Below, in pieces: positions 1 through 9,960 of a stretch of 64,000 nt of DNA. The DNA is taken from NCBI GenBank assembly GCA_026390735.1, contig JAPLFJ010000003.1, positions 55,857-119,856 on the forward strand, in the 5' to 3' direction. Made by a program: the position numbers and the translations under genes. Position 1 is the first letter of the stretch, and each line of letters begins with the position of its first letter. Source of the DNA: Ignavibacteriota bacterium (GTDB taxonomy: Bacteria > Bacteroidota > Ignavibacteria > Tepidaquicellales > Tepidaquicellaceae). Below the pieces are notes generated by a model. That model was not told the origin of the DNA. It saw nothing but the letters and a program-made list of their open reading frames with translations, and did not search any database.

Positions 1-2
1 CA

Positions 3-698
3 GGGACTTCTCAGGGAATATATTTTTCGTTTAACGGAGGAGTAAACTGGATTCAGGCAGAGGCAGATGGTATACCGTTTAATGATATAGTAAACAGCAG
101 TACTGCATTGTTTGCAGGTTCTGATTTTATGGGTGTATGGAAGTCAACTGATTACGGGTTTATCTGGAATAAGACTTCATTATGTAATGTGAGTGTTAAA
201 GCGCTGTCAAGTTATAATTTAAATGTATTTGCAGGTACGTACCAGAACGGGTTTTATCTTTCGACGAATAATGGATTGAACTGGGTACAGCATAACGAAG
301 GAATGGGCAACGTAACGATTAATTCTCTCGAATTATCGGGAAGTTACATATATGCAGCAACGGAAAATGCGGGATTGTGGAGAAGGCCGTTGACAGAACT
401 TATAGGTACTTCAAGTCCAGTACACAACGGGTATGCATTGTTTGAGTTGTATCAGAATTATCCAAACCCGTTTAATCCCGGAACAAATATATATTTCGCA
501 GTAACAGCCGGAGCAAGGATTAAGCTGACGGTTTATGATGCATCGGGAAAAGAAATCGAACAGATATTCGACAAAGTATTCCAGCCCGGACAGTACAGTA
601 TTCCGTGGACTGCTTCGAAATATCCGAGCGGTGTGTATTTTTATAAATTGTCATCGGGAAGTGCGAGTGTAACGAAGAGAATGGTGTATGTTCGTTGA
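3..698 (+). CDS. T9SS-sorted beta-propeller protein, C-terminal part (5' end outside window)
   Basis: The reading frame is open from the left edge, so this is the end of a longer gene; a TTG at 108 is only an internal codon. It shows repeated Asp-box-like motifs (SFNGGVNW, STDYGFIW, STNNGLNW), spaced as in BNR/sialidase-type propeller blades. The last ~80 residues form a type IX secretion sorting module: FELYQNYPNPFNP, then YDASGKEI and a final SGVYFYKL...KRMVYVR strand. The protein is therefore expected to cross the outer membrane and be released or anchored at the surface. Ligand or enzymatic role cannot be read from this part. Confidence 0.85.
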   Translation, partial: GTSQGIYFSFNGGVNWIQAEADGIPFNDIVNSSTALFAGSDFMGVWKSTDYGFIWNKTSLCNVSVKALSSYNLNVFAGTYQNGFYLSTNNGLNWVQHNEGMGNVTINSLELSGSYIYAATENAGLWRRPLTELIGTSSPVHNGYALFELYQNYPNPFNPGTNIYFAVTAGARIKLTVYDASGKEIEQIFDKVFQPGQYSIPWTASKYPSGVYFYKLSSGSASVTKRMVYVR

Positions 699-732
699 TA
701 GTTGTTAGTTGATAGTGCTTGTCTGGAATTCC

Positions 733-799
733 ATACCACTCCTAACGGAGTGGGTATTTGGCATATATGTTTCTACAAACGTCTAACTCCTAATGGAGT
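733..799. repeat. two REP-like short hairpins
   Basis: Two imperfect copies of a short palindrome lie downstream of the T9SS gene. The first is CCACTCC-TAAC-GGAGTGG within 733-757; the second is ACTCC-TAAT-GGAGT at 786-799. They share arms and a TAAC/TAAT loop, and TTTCTACAAACG lies between them. They resemble repetitive extragenic palindromes but differ in arm sequence from the array at 27.1-28.2 kb. They could also act as a weak terminator. Confidence 0.5.
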
Positions 800-969
800 G
801 AGAATCTTTTCATCATACCTGTAATTATTCCAACAATAACGGTGTAAGGAAATCAGTTTCCGGCAGAAATGCCAGGTCTACAGTTTACGGATTAATAAGG
901 AACTTAATAATACTAATATATGTAGATACATATAAAGGTATTAATTAAGTTAAAGTAAGGGGTAAAAAA

Positions 970-1686
970 ATGGAAAACAAAATTAAGAATGACGGGTACA
1001 GCACAACATCGCTGGTACTAATTGCAGGTATTTCATTATTTATGATAATGGGATTTATATTTTCGGGATGCAGTGATTCGGTTACTTCACCGACGACAAA
1101 CGCAGAGAACCTGAGCATATCGGTTAAGACATCAGACGTTGCAATGAACAATCCGCTTGCATCAATTCAGATTACAGAGGCAAAAGCACTTATAAGTGAG
1201 TTTGAGATTGAGTCTACTGACAGCACATCAAACGAAGTGAAACTAACACCTTTTGTAGTGAACTTCGATTTATCGAGTACGCTTAAAGAAGTTCTTTCTG
1301 TTTACATCCCAACCAAGACATACAGGAAGGTTAAGTTCCAGATTCACAAACCTGAAGATACAGAAACTCCACCGGACCCGGAATTCAAGGATGCCAGCGG
1401 GAGATATTCTTTTATAGTTAAAGGTACGTACAACGGAAATGCATTTGTGTTTAAATCGAAGAAATCGGTTAATTTATTGATTAATATGAACAATACCGTT
1501 AATATAAACTCAAATAAGGTTAATATTTCGATGTTAATCAATAAGTTAATGTGGTTTAAAGACGGCGGCGGAAATGAAATTGACCCGAGAGAATCAGGCA
1601 ATGAAAACACTATTGATGATAACCTCAGGAACTCTTTTAAGAGCGTTTTTAAGGACGATGACAGAAACGGAGTAGAAGACAATTAA
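970..1686 (+). CDS. putative lipoprotein, possibly DUF4382-like
   Basis: A 238-residue exported protein with a hydrophobic N-terminal segment (about residues 15-34) ending in FSGC, a plausible lipobox. The start is supported by an AAGGGG ribosome-binding site just upstream of ATG. The body is beta-rich, with an early SISVKTSD stretch, a central region (PFVVNFDLSSTLKEVLSVYIP) and an acidic tail. The pattern resembles DUF4382 lipoproteins, but I assign this weakly. No catalytic motif is visible. Function unknown; probably attached to the periplasmic or outer-membrane face. Confidence 0.65.
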   Translation: MENKIKNDGYSTTSLVLIAGISLFMIMGFIFSGCSDSVTSPTTNAENLSISVKTSDVAMNNPLASIQITEAKALISEFEIESTDSTSNEVKLTPFVVNFDLSSTLKEVLSVYIPTKTYRKVKFQIHKPEDTETPPDPEFKDASGRYSFIVKGTYNGNAFVFKSKKSVNLLINMNNTVNINSNKVNISMLINKLMWFKDGGGNEIDPRESGNENTIDDNLRNSFKSVFKDDDRNGVEDN

Positions 1687-1727
1687 TGGCTTGAAAATAT
1701 GCCATTTATGTTATATTTTAGTTGATT

Positions 1728-2108
1728 ATGATTACATTACTAATAATATTTTTGATGCTTGTATGCATTGTTATGGCAGTAGCCGTACTTTTACAATCAT
1801 CTAAAGGAAGCGGTCTCGTGGGACCAATAGCCGGAACAGGTGTAACAACCATGTTCGGCGCAAGAAGAACTTCGGATTTTCTATCGAAGGCAACGATTAT
1901 AATGGCTATTGTCTTTTTGGCAGGCTCATTATTGCTGAATCTTTACATCAGTAAAGGCAGTAAAGGTGGAAACGAAAGCATTATTCAGAAGAATGCAGGT
2001 TCGCAGTCATATCCGGACCGAAACGTTCCTCCTCAGCAGCAGCAACAGCAACAACCTCCTGCAGGAGACCAGAATAATCCGGGCAATCAGAATCAAAATA
2101 CGCCATAA
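1728..2108 (+). CDS. secG: SecG, preprotein translocase subunit
   Basis: Small inner-membrane partner of the SecYEG export channel. Two hydrophobic helices (residues ~1-22 and ~50-70) flank the SecG signature loop: LLQSSKGSGL, then a Gly-rich stretch and FGARRTSDFLSKAT. I chose ATG at 1728; an in-frame TTG two codons earlier is possible but less likely. After the second helix there is a low-complexity hydrophilic tail of about 55 residues containing seven consecutive Gln and Pro/Asn repeats, longer than in minimal SecG. It sits eight bases upstream of the DUF5683 gene. Confidence 0.92.
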   Translation: MITLLIIFLMLVCIVMAVAVLLQSSKGSGLVGPIAGTGVTTMFGARRTSDFLSKATIIMAIVFLAGSLLLNLYISKGSKGGNESIIQKNAGSQSYPDRNVPPQQQQQQQPPAGDQNNPGNQNQNTP

Positions 2109-2116
2109 ATTGAAAC

Positions 2117-2752
2117 TTGAAGTATAAACTAAAGTTTGGGAAACCTGTTAAAAGCATCTTGCGGTCGCAGGATGCTTTTTTCATTTGTGTATGTTTAGTA
2201 TTTTCTGTTGTTCTTTTAAATAATGTGTCTATGGCACAATCGTTTAAAAAGTCCGACGGGCTGAATTCCTTTAACTCATTCGAAGCAAAGGAGTTTTTCC
2301 TTAAGGACAGCATCGTTAAGAAAGACACTGCGGCTTATACTTTTAAGATGACAAGGACTCCAATGAAGGCAGTGATGTATTCTGCAATACTTCCCGGACT
2401 CGGACAGTTTTACAATAAGTCGTACTGGAAGATTCCGATTATAGGTGTTATAGGCGGTTACTTTGTTTATGAGATAGTAAAGAACAACAACAGTTACCTC
2501 GATTACAAAATTTCGTATGCAAATTCCCAGTCACCAATAAGTCCCGGGGGTGACTCGAGGTTAAAATTACTGAGGGATTTTTACAGGGACCAGAGAGACC
2601 AGTTCTATCTTTACGCAGCGATGGTTTATCTGATAAATATTGTTGATGCGTATGTGGATGCACACCTGTTTGATTTTGATGTAAGCGATAAGATACAGAT
2701 TGGCGGTTTAAAGAGTTCTAATAAATTACTGAATTTAAAAATAAACTTATAA
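2117..2752 (+). CDS. DUF5683 domain protein
   Basis: 211 residues read from a TTG start; an N-terminal hydrophobic stretch ending near VSMAQ looks like a signal peptide. The conserved part (residues ~75-205) has the DUF5683 pattern: [18 protein letters not shown] followed by a membrane helix, then [12 protein letters not shown] and [18 protein letters not shown]. The family is common in Bacteroidota, and its members are predicted to sit in the membrane; the biochemical role is unknown. The gene lies between secG and asnS with very short spacers, so it is probably cotranscribed with them. Confidence 0.85.
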   Translation: MKYKLKFGKPVKSILRSQDAFFICVCLVFSVVLLNNVSMAQSFKKSDGLNSFNSFEAKEFFLKDSIVKKDTAAYTFKMTRTPMKAVMYSAILPGLGQFYNKSYWKIPIIGVIGGYFVYEIVKNNNSYLDYKISYANSQSPISPGGDSRLKLLRDFYRDQRDQFYLYAAMVYLINIVDAYVDAHLFDFDVSDKIQIGGLKSSNKLLNLKINL

Positions 2753-2757
2753 ATATT

Positions 2758-4092
2758 ATGTGGGTTTACATAGATAAGATTGCAGACTTCGTAGATAAAG
2801 AAGTAATAATAAAAGGCTGGTTGTACAATATCCGTTCATCAGGCAAGCTGATGTTTCCTGAATTCAGGGACGGTACGGGAGTAATACAGGGCGTTGTTGC
2901 AAAGAACGGCGTGAGCGAAAAGATATGGGAAGATTTCGGAAAACTTACACAGGAATCTTCTTTGATAGTTAAAGGTACTGTTTCGAAACATCCGAAGAAA
3001 GAAGGTGTTTACGAACTTCAGGTTTCTGACCTTGAGATAGTAGCGATTGCAGAACCGTATCCGATTACACCGAAAGAGCACGGCGTTGATTTTCTTGCAG
3101 ACAAAAGACATCTGTGGTTAAGGTCGCCGAGACAGATGGCGATTATGAGAGTAAGAAACGAGATACTTCAGTCTATCCGTGATTTTATGTACGAAAACGG
3201 TTTTACACTTTTCGATGCACCTATATTTACACCTAATGCCTGCGAAGGTACTTCAACACTCTTTTCAACAGACTACTTTGATTTAGGCAAGGCATACCTG
3301 TCGCAGTCGGGACAGTTGTATGCAGAGTCAGGTGCAATGGCACTCGGCAAGGTATACACACTCGGACCTACGTTCAGAGCAGAGAACTCGATGACACGCA
3401 GACACATTACAGAGTTCTGGATGATGGAACCTGAGATGGCATACTTTGATATTGATGATGATATGAACCTGATAGAAGATTTTCTTTCATACGTAGTGCA
3501 GAGAGTTATAAAGAACAAACGCCAGGAACTGGAGTTTTTAGGAAGAGACTTAACAAAACTTGAGAAGGTTGTAAAACCATTCCCGAGAGTTACATACGAT
3601 GAAGCAGTAGAGATTTTAAGGAAGAAAGATATTCCACTTATAAGAAAGACAGCAAACGGTGAAGAGCAGATTCGTCCGTTCCCATGGGGTGAAGACTTTG
3701 GCGCTCCGCACGAAGAAGCAATCGTTGAGGACTTCGATAAACCTGTGATGGTGCACCGCTGGCCGTCGGAGGCAAAGGCATTCTACATGAAACGCGACCC
3801 GGACAATCCAAAGGTTGCACTTGGTGTTGACGTACTTGCTCCTGAAGGATTCGGTGAGATTATCGGCGGCTCGCAGAGAGAAGATAACCTTGACTTCTTA
3901 CTCGAAAGAATAAAAGAACATAACCTTCCGATGGAAGAGTTTGAATGGTACCTTGATTTAAGAAGGTACGGAAGCGTTCCGCATTCGGGATTCGGGCTTG
4001 GAATAGAGAGACTTGTCAGCTGGATTTGTAACCTTGAGCATATAAGGGAAGCGATACCTTTTGCAAGAAGACCGAACAGGATAAGACCGTAA
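2758..4092 (+). CDS. asnS: asparaginyl-tRNA synthetase
   Basis: Charges tRNA-Asn with asparagine using ATP; cytoplasmic class II synthetase. The N-terminal OB-fold anticodon-binding domain (about residues 1-100, e.g. [18 protein letters not shown]) is followed by the class II core. Motif 2 is visible as [17 protein letters not shown] and motif 3 as [16 protein letters not shown] near the C-terminus. AsnRS rather than AspRS is supported by [20 protein letters not shown] and by [13 protein letters not shown]. At 444 residues it has the normal length. Starts five bases after the DUF5683 stop, suggesting one operon with secG. Confidence 0.95.
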   Translation: MWVYIDKIADFVDKEVIIKGWLYNIRSSGKLMFPEFRDGTGVIQGVVAKNGVSEKIWEDFGKLTQESSLIVKGTVSKHPKKEGVYELQVSDLEIVAIAEPYPITPKEHGVDFLADKRHLWLRSPRQMAIMRVRNEILQSIRDFMYENGFTLFDAPIFTPNACEGTSTLFSTDYFDLGKAYLSQSGQLYAESGAMALGKVYTLGPTFRAENSMTRRHITEFWMMEPEMAYFDIDDDMNLIEDFLSYVVQRVIKNKRQELEFLGRDLTKLEKVVKPFPRVTYDEAVEILRKKDIPLIRKTANGEEQIRPFPWGEDFGAPHEEAIVEDFDKPVMVHRWPSEAKAFYMKRDPDNPKVALGVDVLAPEGFGEIIGGSQREDNLDFLLERIKEHNLPMEEFEWYLDLRRYGSVPHSGFGLGIERLVSWICNLEHIREAIPFARRPNRIRP

Positions 4093-4309
4093 GAGCAATT
4101 ATACAGTTAAGAGTGAAAACGTGCGCAAAATGGCAAGAAAAGATAGAAGAAGAAATGGCACACTGATAAGAGCTGAAAGACGCTGATTCTCACTGATTGT
4201 TTTTTAGGGTTAAAGACAAGAAAAGATAATTCTGGTTTACCAGCGTATGAATTATGAGTTATGAATTAAGAGATTAAAGATTTAAACAACAATAGATATT
4301 GAACGATAG

Positions 4310-4768
4310 ATGAGGACAGTAATAATTGACGGGAACAATCTTTTGCATAAGATGCAGAATCTGAAGAGACTGTTTAAGGAGAATCCTGAGTCTGCACAGT
4401 TATCATTGTATGAGTCGGTTAAAGGAAAGATGAGCAGGAACGATAAACTTGTGCTGGTGTTCGACGGTTTCAGCAACATTAAATCAGCGAATATTATTTT
4501 CTCGGGAGTTAAAACTGCTGACGATATTATACGTAAGTATATTGAGGACAATTACGGAAGGAAATCGATGGCAGTTGTGTCGTCTGACAATGAGATTGTA
4601 AGGATTGCACAGGCGTGCGGATGCGAGATACTGAAGTCAGAAGATTTTGTGATTGACAGGAAAATATTAAAGAGCGAGAATATAAACCACATGATGCCAA
4701 AAGATGATGAAAAGCCTGAAGGTATGAGCAGAAAAGATTTTGATTTCTTTAAAAATCAGTTTAGTTGA
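4310..4768 (+). CDS. YacP-like NYN domain protein
   Basis: A 152-residue protein beginning TVIIDGNNLLHK, the first acidic motif of the NYN/PIN-like nuclease fold. LVLVFDGF and AVVSSDNEI supply the other acidic positions expected for a metal-dependent RNase of the YacP/Rae1 type. Members of this family cleave mRNA or associate with ribosomes; the exact substrate here is unknown. The tail is charged (KPEGMSRKDFDFF). The HD-domain gene begins two bases after its stop, so the two are likely translationally coupled. Confidence 0.78.
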   Translation: MRTVIIDGNNLLHKMQNLKRLFKENPESAQLSLYESVKGKMSRNDKLVLVFDGFSNIKSANIIFSGVKTADDIIRKYIEDNYGRKSMAVVSSDNEIVRIAQACGCEILKSEDFVIDRKILKSENINHMMPKDDEKPEGMSRKDFDFFKNQFS

Positions 4769-4769
4769 T

Positions 4770-5306
4770 ATGAGTGAATTAAGAGAAAAATCGAAGTTAC
4801 TGCTTGAAAAGTATATTGAGAACGAAGGTTTAAGGAACCATTGTTATCACGTTGAGAAGTGTATGAGGTTTTATGCAGGGAAACTGAATGAAGATGCGGA
4901 GAGATGGGGTGCGGCAGGAATGCTTCACGACCTCGACTGGGAGAAGTTTCCCGATACGCATCCGAATACGGCAGTACCTATTCTCGGGGAAAACGGTTAC
5001 GACAAAGAATTTATAGACGCAATACTCGGACACGCATACCCTGACAGGACAAACGTCCCGAGGGAAACGCTTATGGCAAAGTATCTTTTTGCCTGCGATG
5101 AAGTGACAGGTTTTGTTCACGCATACAGTTTAATGAAACCCGACGGGCTGGAGACTGTTCAGTCAAAGAGTATTATAAAGAGGATGAAAGATAAGGCGTT
5201 TGCAAGAAACGTTAACAGGGATGATATCAGGAAAGGTGCAGAAGAACTTGGAATAGAACTTCCTGAGCACATAGACAACATCATTTCAGCAATGAAGAAT
5301 TTGTAA
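4770..5306 (+). CDS. HDIG-type HD domain hydrolase
   Basis: 178 residues from ATG 4770, chosen over an upstream TTG that would overlap the NYN gene by 29 bases. It carries the HD metal-binding signature: LRNHCYHVEKCM (first His), GMLHDLDWEK (the HD pair), GHAYPDRT and later CDEVTGF. This arrangement fits the small HDIG proteins of Bacteroidota and Firmicutes, presumed phosphohydrolases acting on nucleotides or signalling molecules. No membrane segment and no second domain. Substrate cannot be deduced. Confidence 0.82.
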   Translation: MSELREKSKLLLEKYIENEGLRNHCYHVEKCMRFYAGKLNEDAERWGAAGMLHDLDWEKFPDTHPNTAVPILGENGYDKEFIDAILGHAYPDRTNVPRETLMAKYLFACDEVTGFVHAYSLMKPDGLETVQSKSIIKRMKDKAFARNVNRDDIRKGAEELGIELPEHIDNIISAMKNL

Positions 5307-5323
5307 ATGTAAACAATAACAAT

Positions 5324-6250
5324 ATGAGTGTAATAGAAATTAATTCATTAACGAAACACTTTTCGGGCAAGAAATTCTCGGGAGAGAAAATCAAAGCACT
5401 CGAGAAAGTTTCGTTCAATGTAGGTAACGGAGAAATCTTCGGGCTTCTTGGTCCGAACGGCGCAGGAAAAACCACGCTGGTAAAGATACTTCTCGGAATT
5501 ACGTTTGCTACAGAAGGTACGGCAAAACTTTTTGACAAGCCCGTAACGAACGTAAGCGTTAAGAAAAAAGTCGGATACCTTCCTGAAAATCACAGGTTCC
5601 CGAATTACTTAACAGGCGAACAGGTGATAGATTACTTCGGCAAGTTAAGCGGACTTAAGAAATCTGACCTCGACAAGACAACGTATAAATACCTGAAGAT
5701 GGTAGGTATGGATGAATGGGGCACAACGAAGATAAAGAAATATTCAAAAGGTATGATGCAGAGACTTGGACTTGCACAGGCAATGATAAGTAATCCTGAT
5801 TTGATTTTCCTGGATGAACCTACAGACGGTGTTGACCCGATTGGCAGAAAAGAAATCCGTGATGTACTGCTTGACCTTAAGAGTCAGGGCAAGACAATAT
5901 TCCTGAACTCGCATCTGTTGAGCGAAATAGAATTAATCTGCGACAAGGTTGCAATACTGAACAAAGGTGAACTGGTAAAGGTTGGAAGCGTTGAAGACAT
6001 AACGAGTACGGGAAACAAGTATATATTCACGACGGGAGATTTACCCGAAGAAATAATGAATAAAGTTTTATCGGAATACAAAGGTACACTGCACGGAAAG
6101 AATGAATTTGAATGTACAATCAACACACTTGAAGAAGTGAACGTGATTGTCGATTATCTGCGTTCACAAAAGATATTAATTCACGGCTTCAGCAAAGAGA
6201 AGAATTCGCTTGAAAGTATGTTTATTAACTTAATTGAACAAAAGAATTAG
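5324..6250 (+). CDS. ABC transporter ATP-binding protein (ABC-2 exporter type)
   Basis: Nucleotide-binding subunit of an ABC-2 exporter. Walker A is LLGPNGAGKTT (residues ~42-52), the signature is KYSKGMMQRLG, Walker B is LIFLDEPTDGVDP, and the switch His lies in FLNSHLLSE. The ~80-residue C-terminal extension is typical of exporter ATPases of the CcmA/NatA class. The adjacent permease (9-base gap) is its partner. Substrate unknown; GldA/NosF-type gene pairs in Bacteroidota look similar, but there are no gld or nos genes nearby. Confidence 0.9.
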   Translation: MSVIEINSLTKHFSGKKFSGEKIKALEKVSFNVGNGEIFGLLGPNGAGKTTLVKILLGITFATEGTAKLFDKPVTNVSVKKKVGYLPENHRFPNYLTGEQVIDYFGKLSGLKKSDLDKTTYKYLKMVGMDEWGTTKIKKYSKGMMQRLGLAQAMISNPDLIFLDEPTDGVDPIGRKEIRDVLLDLKSQGKTIFLNSHLLSEIELICDKVAILNKGELVKVGSVEDITSTGNKYIFTTGDLPEEIMNKVLSEYKGTLHGKNEFECTINTLEEVNVIVDYLRSQKILIHGFSKEKNSLESMFINLIEQKN

Positions 6251-6259
6251 GAGGACATT

Positions 6260-7087
6260 ATGGTATTGTACGCATTTATAAAAGGAGTATTCAGGGAAGC
6301 TTTAGCAAAAAGAATATTGATAACGATATTCGGTTTCTTTTCTGTATTAATAGTGTTGTTTGTGTTTGCTATAACAAATTCGACTGTTGAAGGATTACAG
6401 TTAATGCTGGAATCGGGCAGTGCTGGCGGGCTTAAAGAAGCAGTACTGACTTTTGAGTCATACATTGTTTCAGGGATTCCGATGTTTATGCTTGTAGCTT
6501 CGATGTTAATAATAACATCTTCATTCATTCCCGATATGTTAAAGAAGGGGCATATAGATTTATTGTTATCAAAACCCATATCGAGGACTAAGATTGTTAT
6601 CGGACATTTTCTTGCAGGAACATTGCTTGTACTCGTATCATTTACGTTTTTACTGGGAAGCATATGGATTCTTGTATCCGCAAAAACAGGATACTGGAAC
6701 GTATCATTCCTTTATTCGATACTCTGGTTCACGGCAATATTTTCAATATTGTATTCAGCAGTGATGTTAATCGGATTTTTATCAAGAAGCACGATTCTTA
6801 CAATTATGATAAACATGCTTTTGTTTTTCCCGACAACATTCTTACTGTACCTTGCTAACACATATTTTCAGAGCGACCAGAAAGGAATAGTATTCGGACC
6901 TGTAGCAGAGGCACTGTTAAAGTTTTTCTACAACATATTACCGAAGGCCTGGGATTTGCAGGATGTATGCGCACAGTACGTTACGCAGACCCCTGTTACG
7001 AACACTATGCCGATAATATCATCTGTGCTGTTTATGTGCGTGATGCTGTCATTGAATATCTGGTATTTCAACAAAAAAGATTATTAA
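6260..7087 (+). CDS. ABC-2 type transporter permease
   Basis: Inner-membrane subunit of the exporter with the preceding ATPase. About six hydrophobic helices can be seen (first at residues ~17-37, last at ~252-268). The soluble loop DMLKKGHIDLLLSKPISRTKI after the second helix is the coupling region typical of ABC-2 permeases, as in NosY-like proteins. A perfect GGAGG ribosome-binding site precedes the ATG, which is uncommon in this group and suggests strong translation. Substrate unknown. Confidence 0.87.
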   Translation: MVLYAFIKGVFREALAKRILITIFGFFSVLIVLFVFAITNSTVEGLQLMLESGSAGGLKEAVLTFESYIVSGIPMFMLVASMLIITSSFIPDMLKKGHIDLLLSKPISRTKIVIGHFLAGTLLVLVSFTFLLGSIWILVSAKTGYWNVSFLYSILWFTAIFSILYSAVMLIGFLSRSTILTIMINMLLFFPTTFLLYLANTYFQSDQKGIVFGPVAEALLKFFYNILPKAWDLQDVCAQYVTQTPVTNTMPIISSVLFMCVMLSLNIWYFNKKDY

Positions 7088-7105
7088 TAATTTATTAATA
7101 CTGCG

Positions 7106-8179
7106 ATGAAGAAGTTTTCTTACAGGACATTAATTTTAACGGTTATAGTTTTCTCTGCATTCTCGTGCAGCAATAAACCTTCGAGCGAAAAATTACCGAT
7201 GTCAGTAAAAGCTTCTTTTAACCTTCTGCCAGAGAAGCCGCAGTTTGTTATGTACGTTAACTTCAAGTACCTGAGGACAACTGATTTCTGGAAGGAAAAT
7301 ATTTCCGATTCCATATTCAGCGCCGAGAACACTTTCGGGAGTATACTGAATGTGTTTAAGTCAGCAACAGGTGCAACTATCTCAGACGGTCTTGACGAAA
7401 TCTTCTTCGCGAACTCGTGGACGGGTGAGAATGCTATAGTTATGAAAGGTTCTTTTGACAGGAATAAGATAACAAACTACCTTGGCAACGATACTGTGTT
7501 CAGAAAGACAGACGACAAAAAAGGTTTTATTTACTACACACACATTCCGAGCAATACGATGTTTTTCCTGAAGGACAATTTCACACTCTGTGCAAGCAAT
7601 TATCAGGAACAGTTAAGCAGAATGAAAGACATACCGGACACTTCCAGCACGGGACTTATTAACAACCAGGAACTGATGACTGCAATAAATGCAATAATGT
7701 ATAAAGAAAGCCTGTGGCTTGTTTCAACAGAGAAGACATTCATAAGGGGAATATTTGCAAACTTTACTGATATGAAATCAGGGAAGAAATTTGACAAGTC
7801 CGGGAGTAATGCAGATTCTTTATTAAGCACACAACCGGATTCACTTAGCAAAAGCGACGACATAATCACAAACAGGCTTTTCGAGAAGGTAAGTTCTATA
7901 TCGCTGAATGCAAAGATGAAGAATGAACTTGACCTTGTACTTCAGTTTGAGTGTATGGACAGTGACGCCGCTGCTTACGTGGATAAATTGTTTAACGGGA
8001 TTATTGGTCTGGCAAAAATATCTTCAGCAGGCAAAAAGGACAAGAAAGACGAAGCCTTTGATAAAGTACTGAACGACATCAGCGTAAGAAGGTTTGATAA
8101 CGCAGTACTCGTAAGTGCAAGAATTAACAGCGAAAACATAAAAGAATTCAGAAGCAGTAATATGTTCTTAAAGAAATAG
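7106..8179 (+). CDS. putative lipoprotein, unknown function
   Basis: 357 residues with an N-terminal signal ending in FSAFSC, a good lipobox followed by Ser/Asn, so a lipid-anchored envelope protein. The body alternates short hydrophobic and polar stretches: PQFVMYVNFKYLRTTDFW near the start, an AIVMKGSF strand, and a Lys/Asp-rich linker around residues 222-250. This is reminiscent of DUF3352-type proteins, but I do not recognise a confident family. It follows the ABC permease by 18 bases and may belong to that operon; it converges with the histidine kinase gene with only four bases between stops. Confidence 0.65.
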   Translation: MKKFSYRTLILTVIVFSAFSCSNKPSSEKLPMSVKASFNLLPEKPQFVMYVNFKYLRTTDFWKENISDSIFSAENTFGSILNVFKSATGATISDGLDEIFFANSWTGENAIVMKGSFDRNKITNYLGNDTVFRKTDDKKGFIYYTHIPSNTMFFLKDNFTLCASNYQEQLSRMKDIPDTSSTGLINNQELMTAINAIMYKESLWLVSTEKTFIRGIFANFTDMKSGKKFDKSGSNADSLLSTQPDSLSKSDDIITNRLFEKVSSISLNAKMKNELDLVLQFECMDSDAAAYVDKLFNGIIGLAKISSAGKKDKKDEAFDKVLNDISVRRFDNAVLVSARINSENIKEFRSSNMFLKK

Positions 8180-8183
8180 ATTT

Positions 8184-9863
8184 TTAATTGCGGCTCTGAC
8201 AGATTAACTTACCCCACTTCTTAACAGCTTTATAAACTACTTCAGGTAATACAGGTTTAGGGATATAATCAACCATTCCTGCTTCAAGACATCTTTCTTT
8301 ATCACCCTTCATTACCGCAGCAGTCATTGCTACAATCTTAGGTGATTCGTCCCTGTAGGTATCAAGAATAATTTTAGTTGCTTCAAGTCCGTCCATTTCA
8401 GGCATCTGTATATCCATAAATATCAGGTCATACTTCTTGTTCTTTACACTTTGCAATGCAATGAGTCCGTTGTCTGCAGTATCTATAGTATAACCTATCT
8501 TTTTCATTATACGCTGAGCGACTTTCTGATTAATGGGGTTATCTTCAACGAGAAGAATATTAAGCGGATATTTTTCTGATAAGACCGGTAACTCTGCATC
8601 TTTATTTGCTGTTTCTTTCTTTACATTCTTTTCGTCACCTACTTCAAGTTCCACTGTAAAATGGAAGGTTGAACCCTTACCGAATTCGCTTTCAACCCAT
8701 ATTTTACCATTCATCAACTCAACCAGTTTTTTACATATAGATAATCCAAGACCTGTACCTTTGATGTTACTGTTTTCTGATATATTCGTAAACGGAGCGA
8801 ACAGTTTTGAGATGACTTCTTTACTGATTCCCGTTCCTGAATCGCTAACGGAAAACAGCAGTACAATATTTTTATCTTTATGTTTTTCCTTCTGAACTGT
8901 TACAGAGATTTTTCCCGAATCTGTGAACTTTGCAGCATTGCTTATTAAATTGATTAATATCTGCCGTATTCTTGCTTCATCACCTTTAACGAGTGCAGGA
9001 ACATCTTTTGTTATACTGCCTGAAAAGGATATATCCTTCTTTGTGTTTTGATTTATAAAAACATTCAGTGAATCCTTTAACAATGAATCCAGTGAGAACA
9101 AATGATTATCGAGAATCACTTTACCAGACTCTATCTTTGAGAAGTCAAGAATCTCATTTATAAGGCTTAATAATGACTCCCCGCTTTGCTTGATTAAATC
9201 AAGCGCTTCATACTGTTCTTCGGTTAAGCTGCTTTGCATAAGCAGACTTGTCATACCGATAACACCACTCATCGGTGTTCTGATTTCATGACTCATTGTT
9301 GCGAGAAATTCAGACTTGAGTTTAGTTGCATTCTCTGCCTGTTCCTTTGCTTCAATAAGTTCCTGAGAAGTTTTTTTATAGCCTGTGATATTCCTTCCGT
9401 AAATAATGAGACCTTTCCGTTTCCCGTCAGTATGGAATACCGGGACTTTGATGACATCAAATACTTCAGAACTTCCGTCTTTCCGGGGAATTACTTCTTC
9501 ACTTCGTGTTAACTGCTTATTCTTCCAGGCAAGTTCATCGGTTTCGCCGCAGACTAAAAGTGCTTTCTTAAAGAAATCCGCAACCGAAGAAAGTTCTTTA
9601 TCGTTTTTTCCTTTATAATTATTCCTGTCAACCTCGAATAATTCAAGGATTGAATCGTTTGCTTCAATCCATTTCCCTTCACCGTCTTTGAACAGTATAA
9701 CGTCAGGAGTGGAATTAATTAAGACCTTTAAAGAATTTTCTCTTTCTTTAAGTTCTTTTTCGGTTGAAAGATAGGAGTTTTCGATATCATTTATCCTTCT
9801 TTCGAGTGCCGATACTTTGTTTTTTAACTTTATGTTCTCTTCTTTGTATTTGTTTATATCCAT
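8184..9863 (-). CDS. cytoplasmic PAS hybrid histidine kinase with receiver domain
   Basis: Sensor kinase of 559 residues with no membrane helix. Order of domains: a coiled coil (residues ~1-48); one PAS domain (~49-165, [16 protein letters not shown]... IIYGRNIT); HisKA with phospho-acceptor His192 ([13 protein letters not shown]); and a GHKL ATPase with N-box [19 protein letters not shown] and [11 protein letters not shown]-terminal receiver domain (~433-550) has acceptor Asp in [13 protein letters not shown] and conserved Lys in YIPKPVLPE. The fused receiver implies phosphorelay or self-control. No separate response regulator lies next to it, so the output partner is unknown. Confidence 0.92.
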   Translation of the reverse strand: MDINKYKEENIKLKNKVSALERRINDIENSYLSTEKELKERENSLKVLINSTPDVILFKDGEGKWIEANDSILELFEVDRNNYKGKNDKELSSVADFFKKALLVCGETDELAWKNKQLTRSEEVIPRKDGSSEVFDVIKVPVFHTDGKRKGLIIYGRNITGYKKTSQELIEAKEQAENATKLKSEFLATMSHEIRTPMSGVIGMTSLLMQSSLTEEQYEALDLIKQSGESLLSLINEILDFSKIESGKVILDNHLFSLDSLLKDSLNVFINQNTKKDISFSGSITKDVPALVKGDEARIRQILINLISNAAKFTDSGKISVTVQKEKHKDKNIVLLFSVSDSGTGISKEVISKLFAPFTNISENSNIKGTGLGLSICKKLVELMNGKIWVESEFGKGSTFHFTVELEVGDEKNVKKETANKDAELPVLSEKYPLNILLVEDNPINQKVAQRIMKKIGYTIDTADNGLIALQSVKNKKYDLIFMDIQMPEMDGLEATKIILDTYRDESPKIVAMTAAVMKGDKERCLEAGMVDYIPKPVLPEVVYKAVKKWGKLICQSRN

Positions 9864-9923
9864 ACTTAACAGAAAGGAATATTATGTTTTATCAAATATA
9901 ATACATATAATTTTAACAATCAG

Positions 9924-9950
9924 TGCAGGCATAGTACTATTCTGCCTGCA
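9924..9950 (-). terminator. weak stem-loop after M3 peptidase gene
   Basis: Arms TGCAGGCA and TGCCTGCA with an 11-base loop lie just past the M3 peptidase stop codon. On the minus strand the stem is followed only by a mixed A/T stretch, so it is at best a weak intrinsic terminator. Confidence 0.4.
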
Positions 9951-9960
9951 TTGAATACCG

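Noticed and set aside
5324..8179. Assignment of the ABC exporter to gliding (GldAFG) or nitrous-oxide (Nos) systems
   Set aside because: Only general ABC-2 similarity; no gld or nos partner genes are present nearby.
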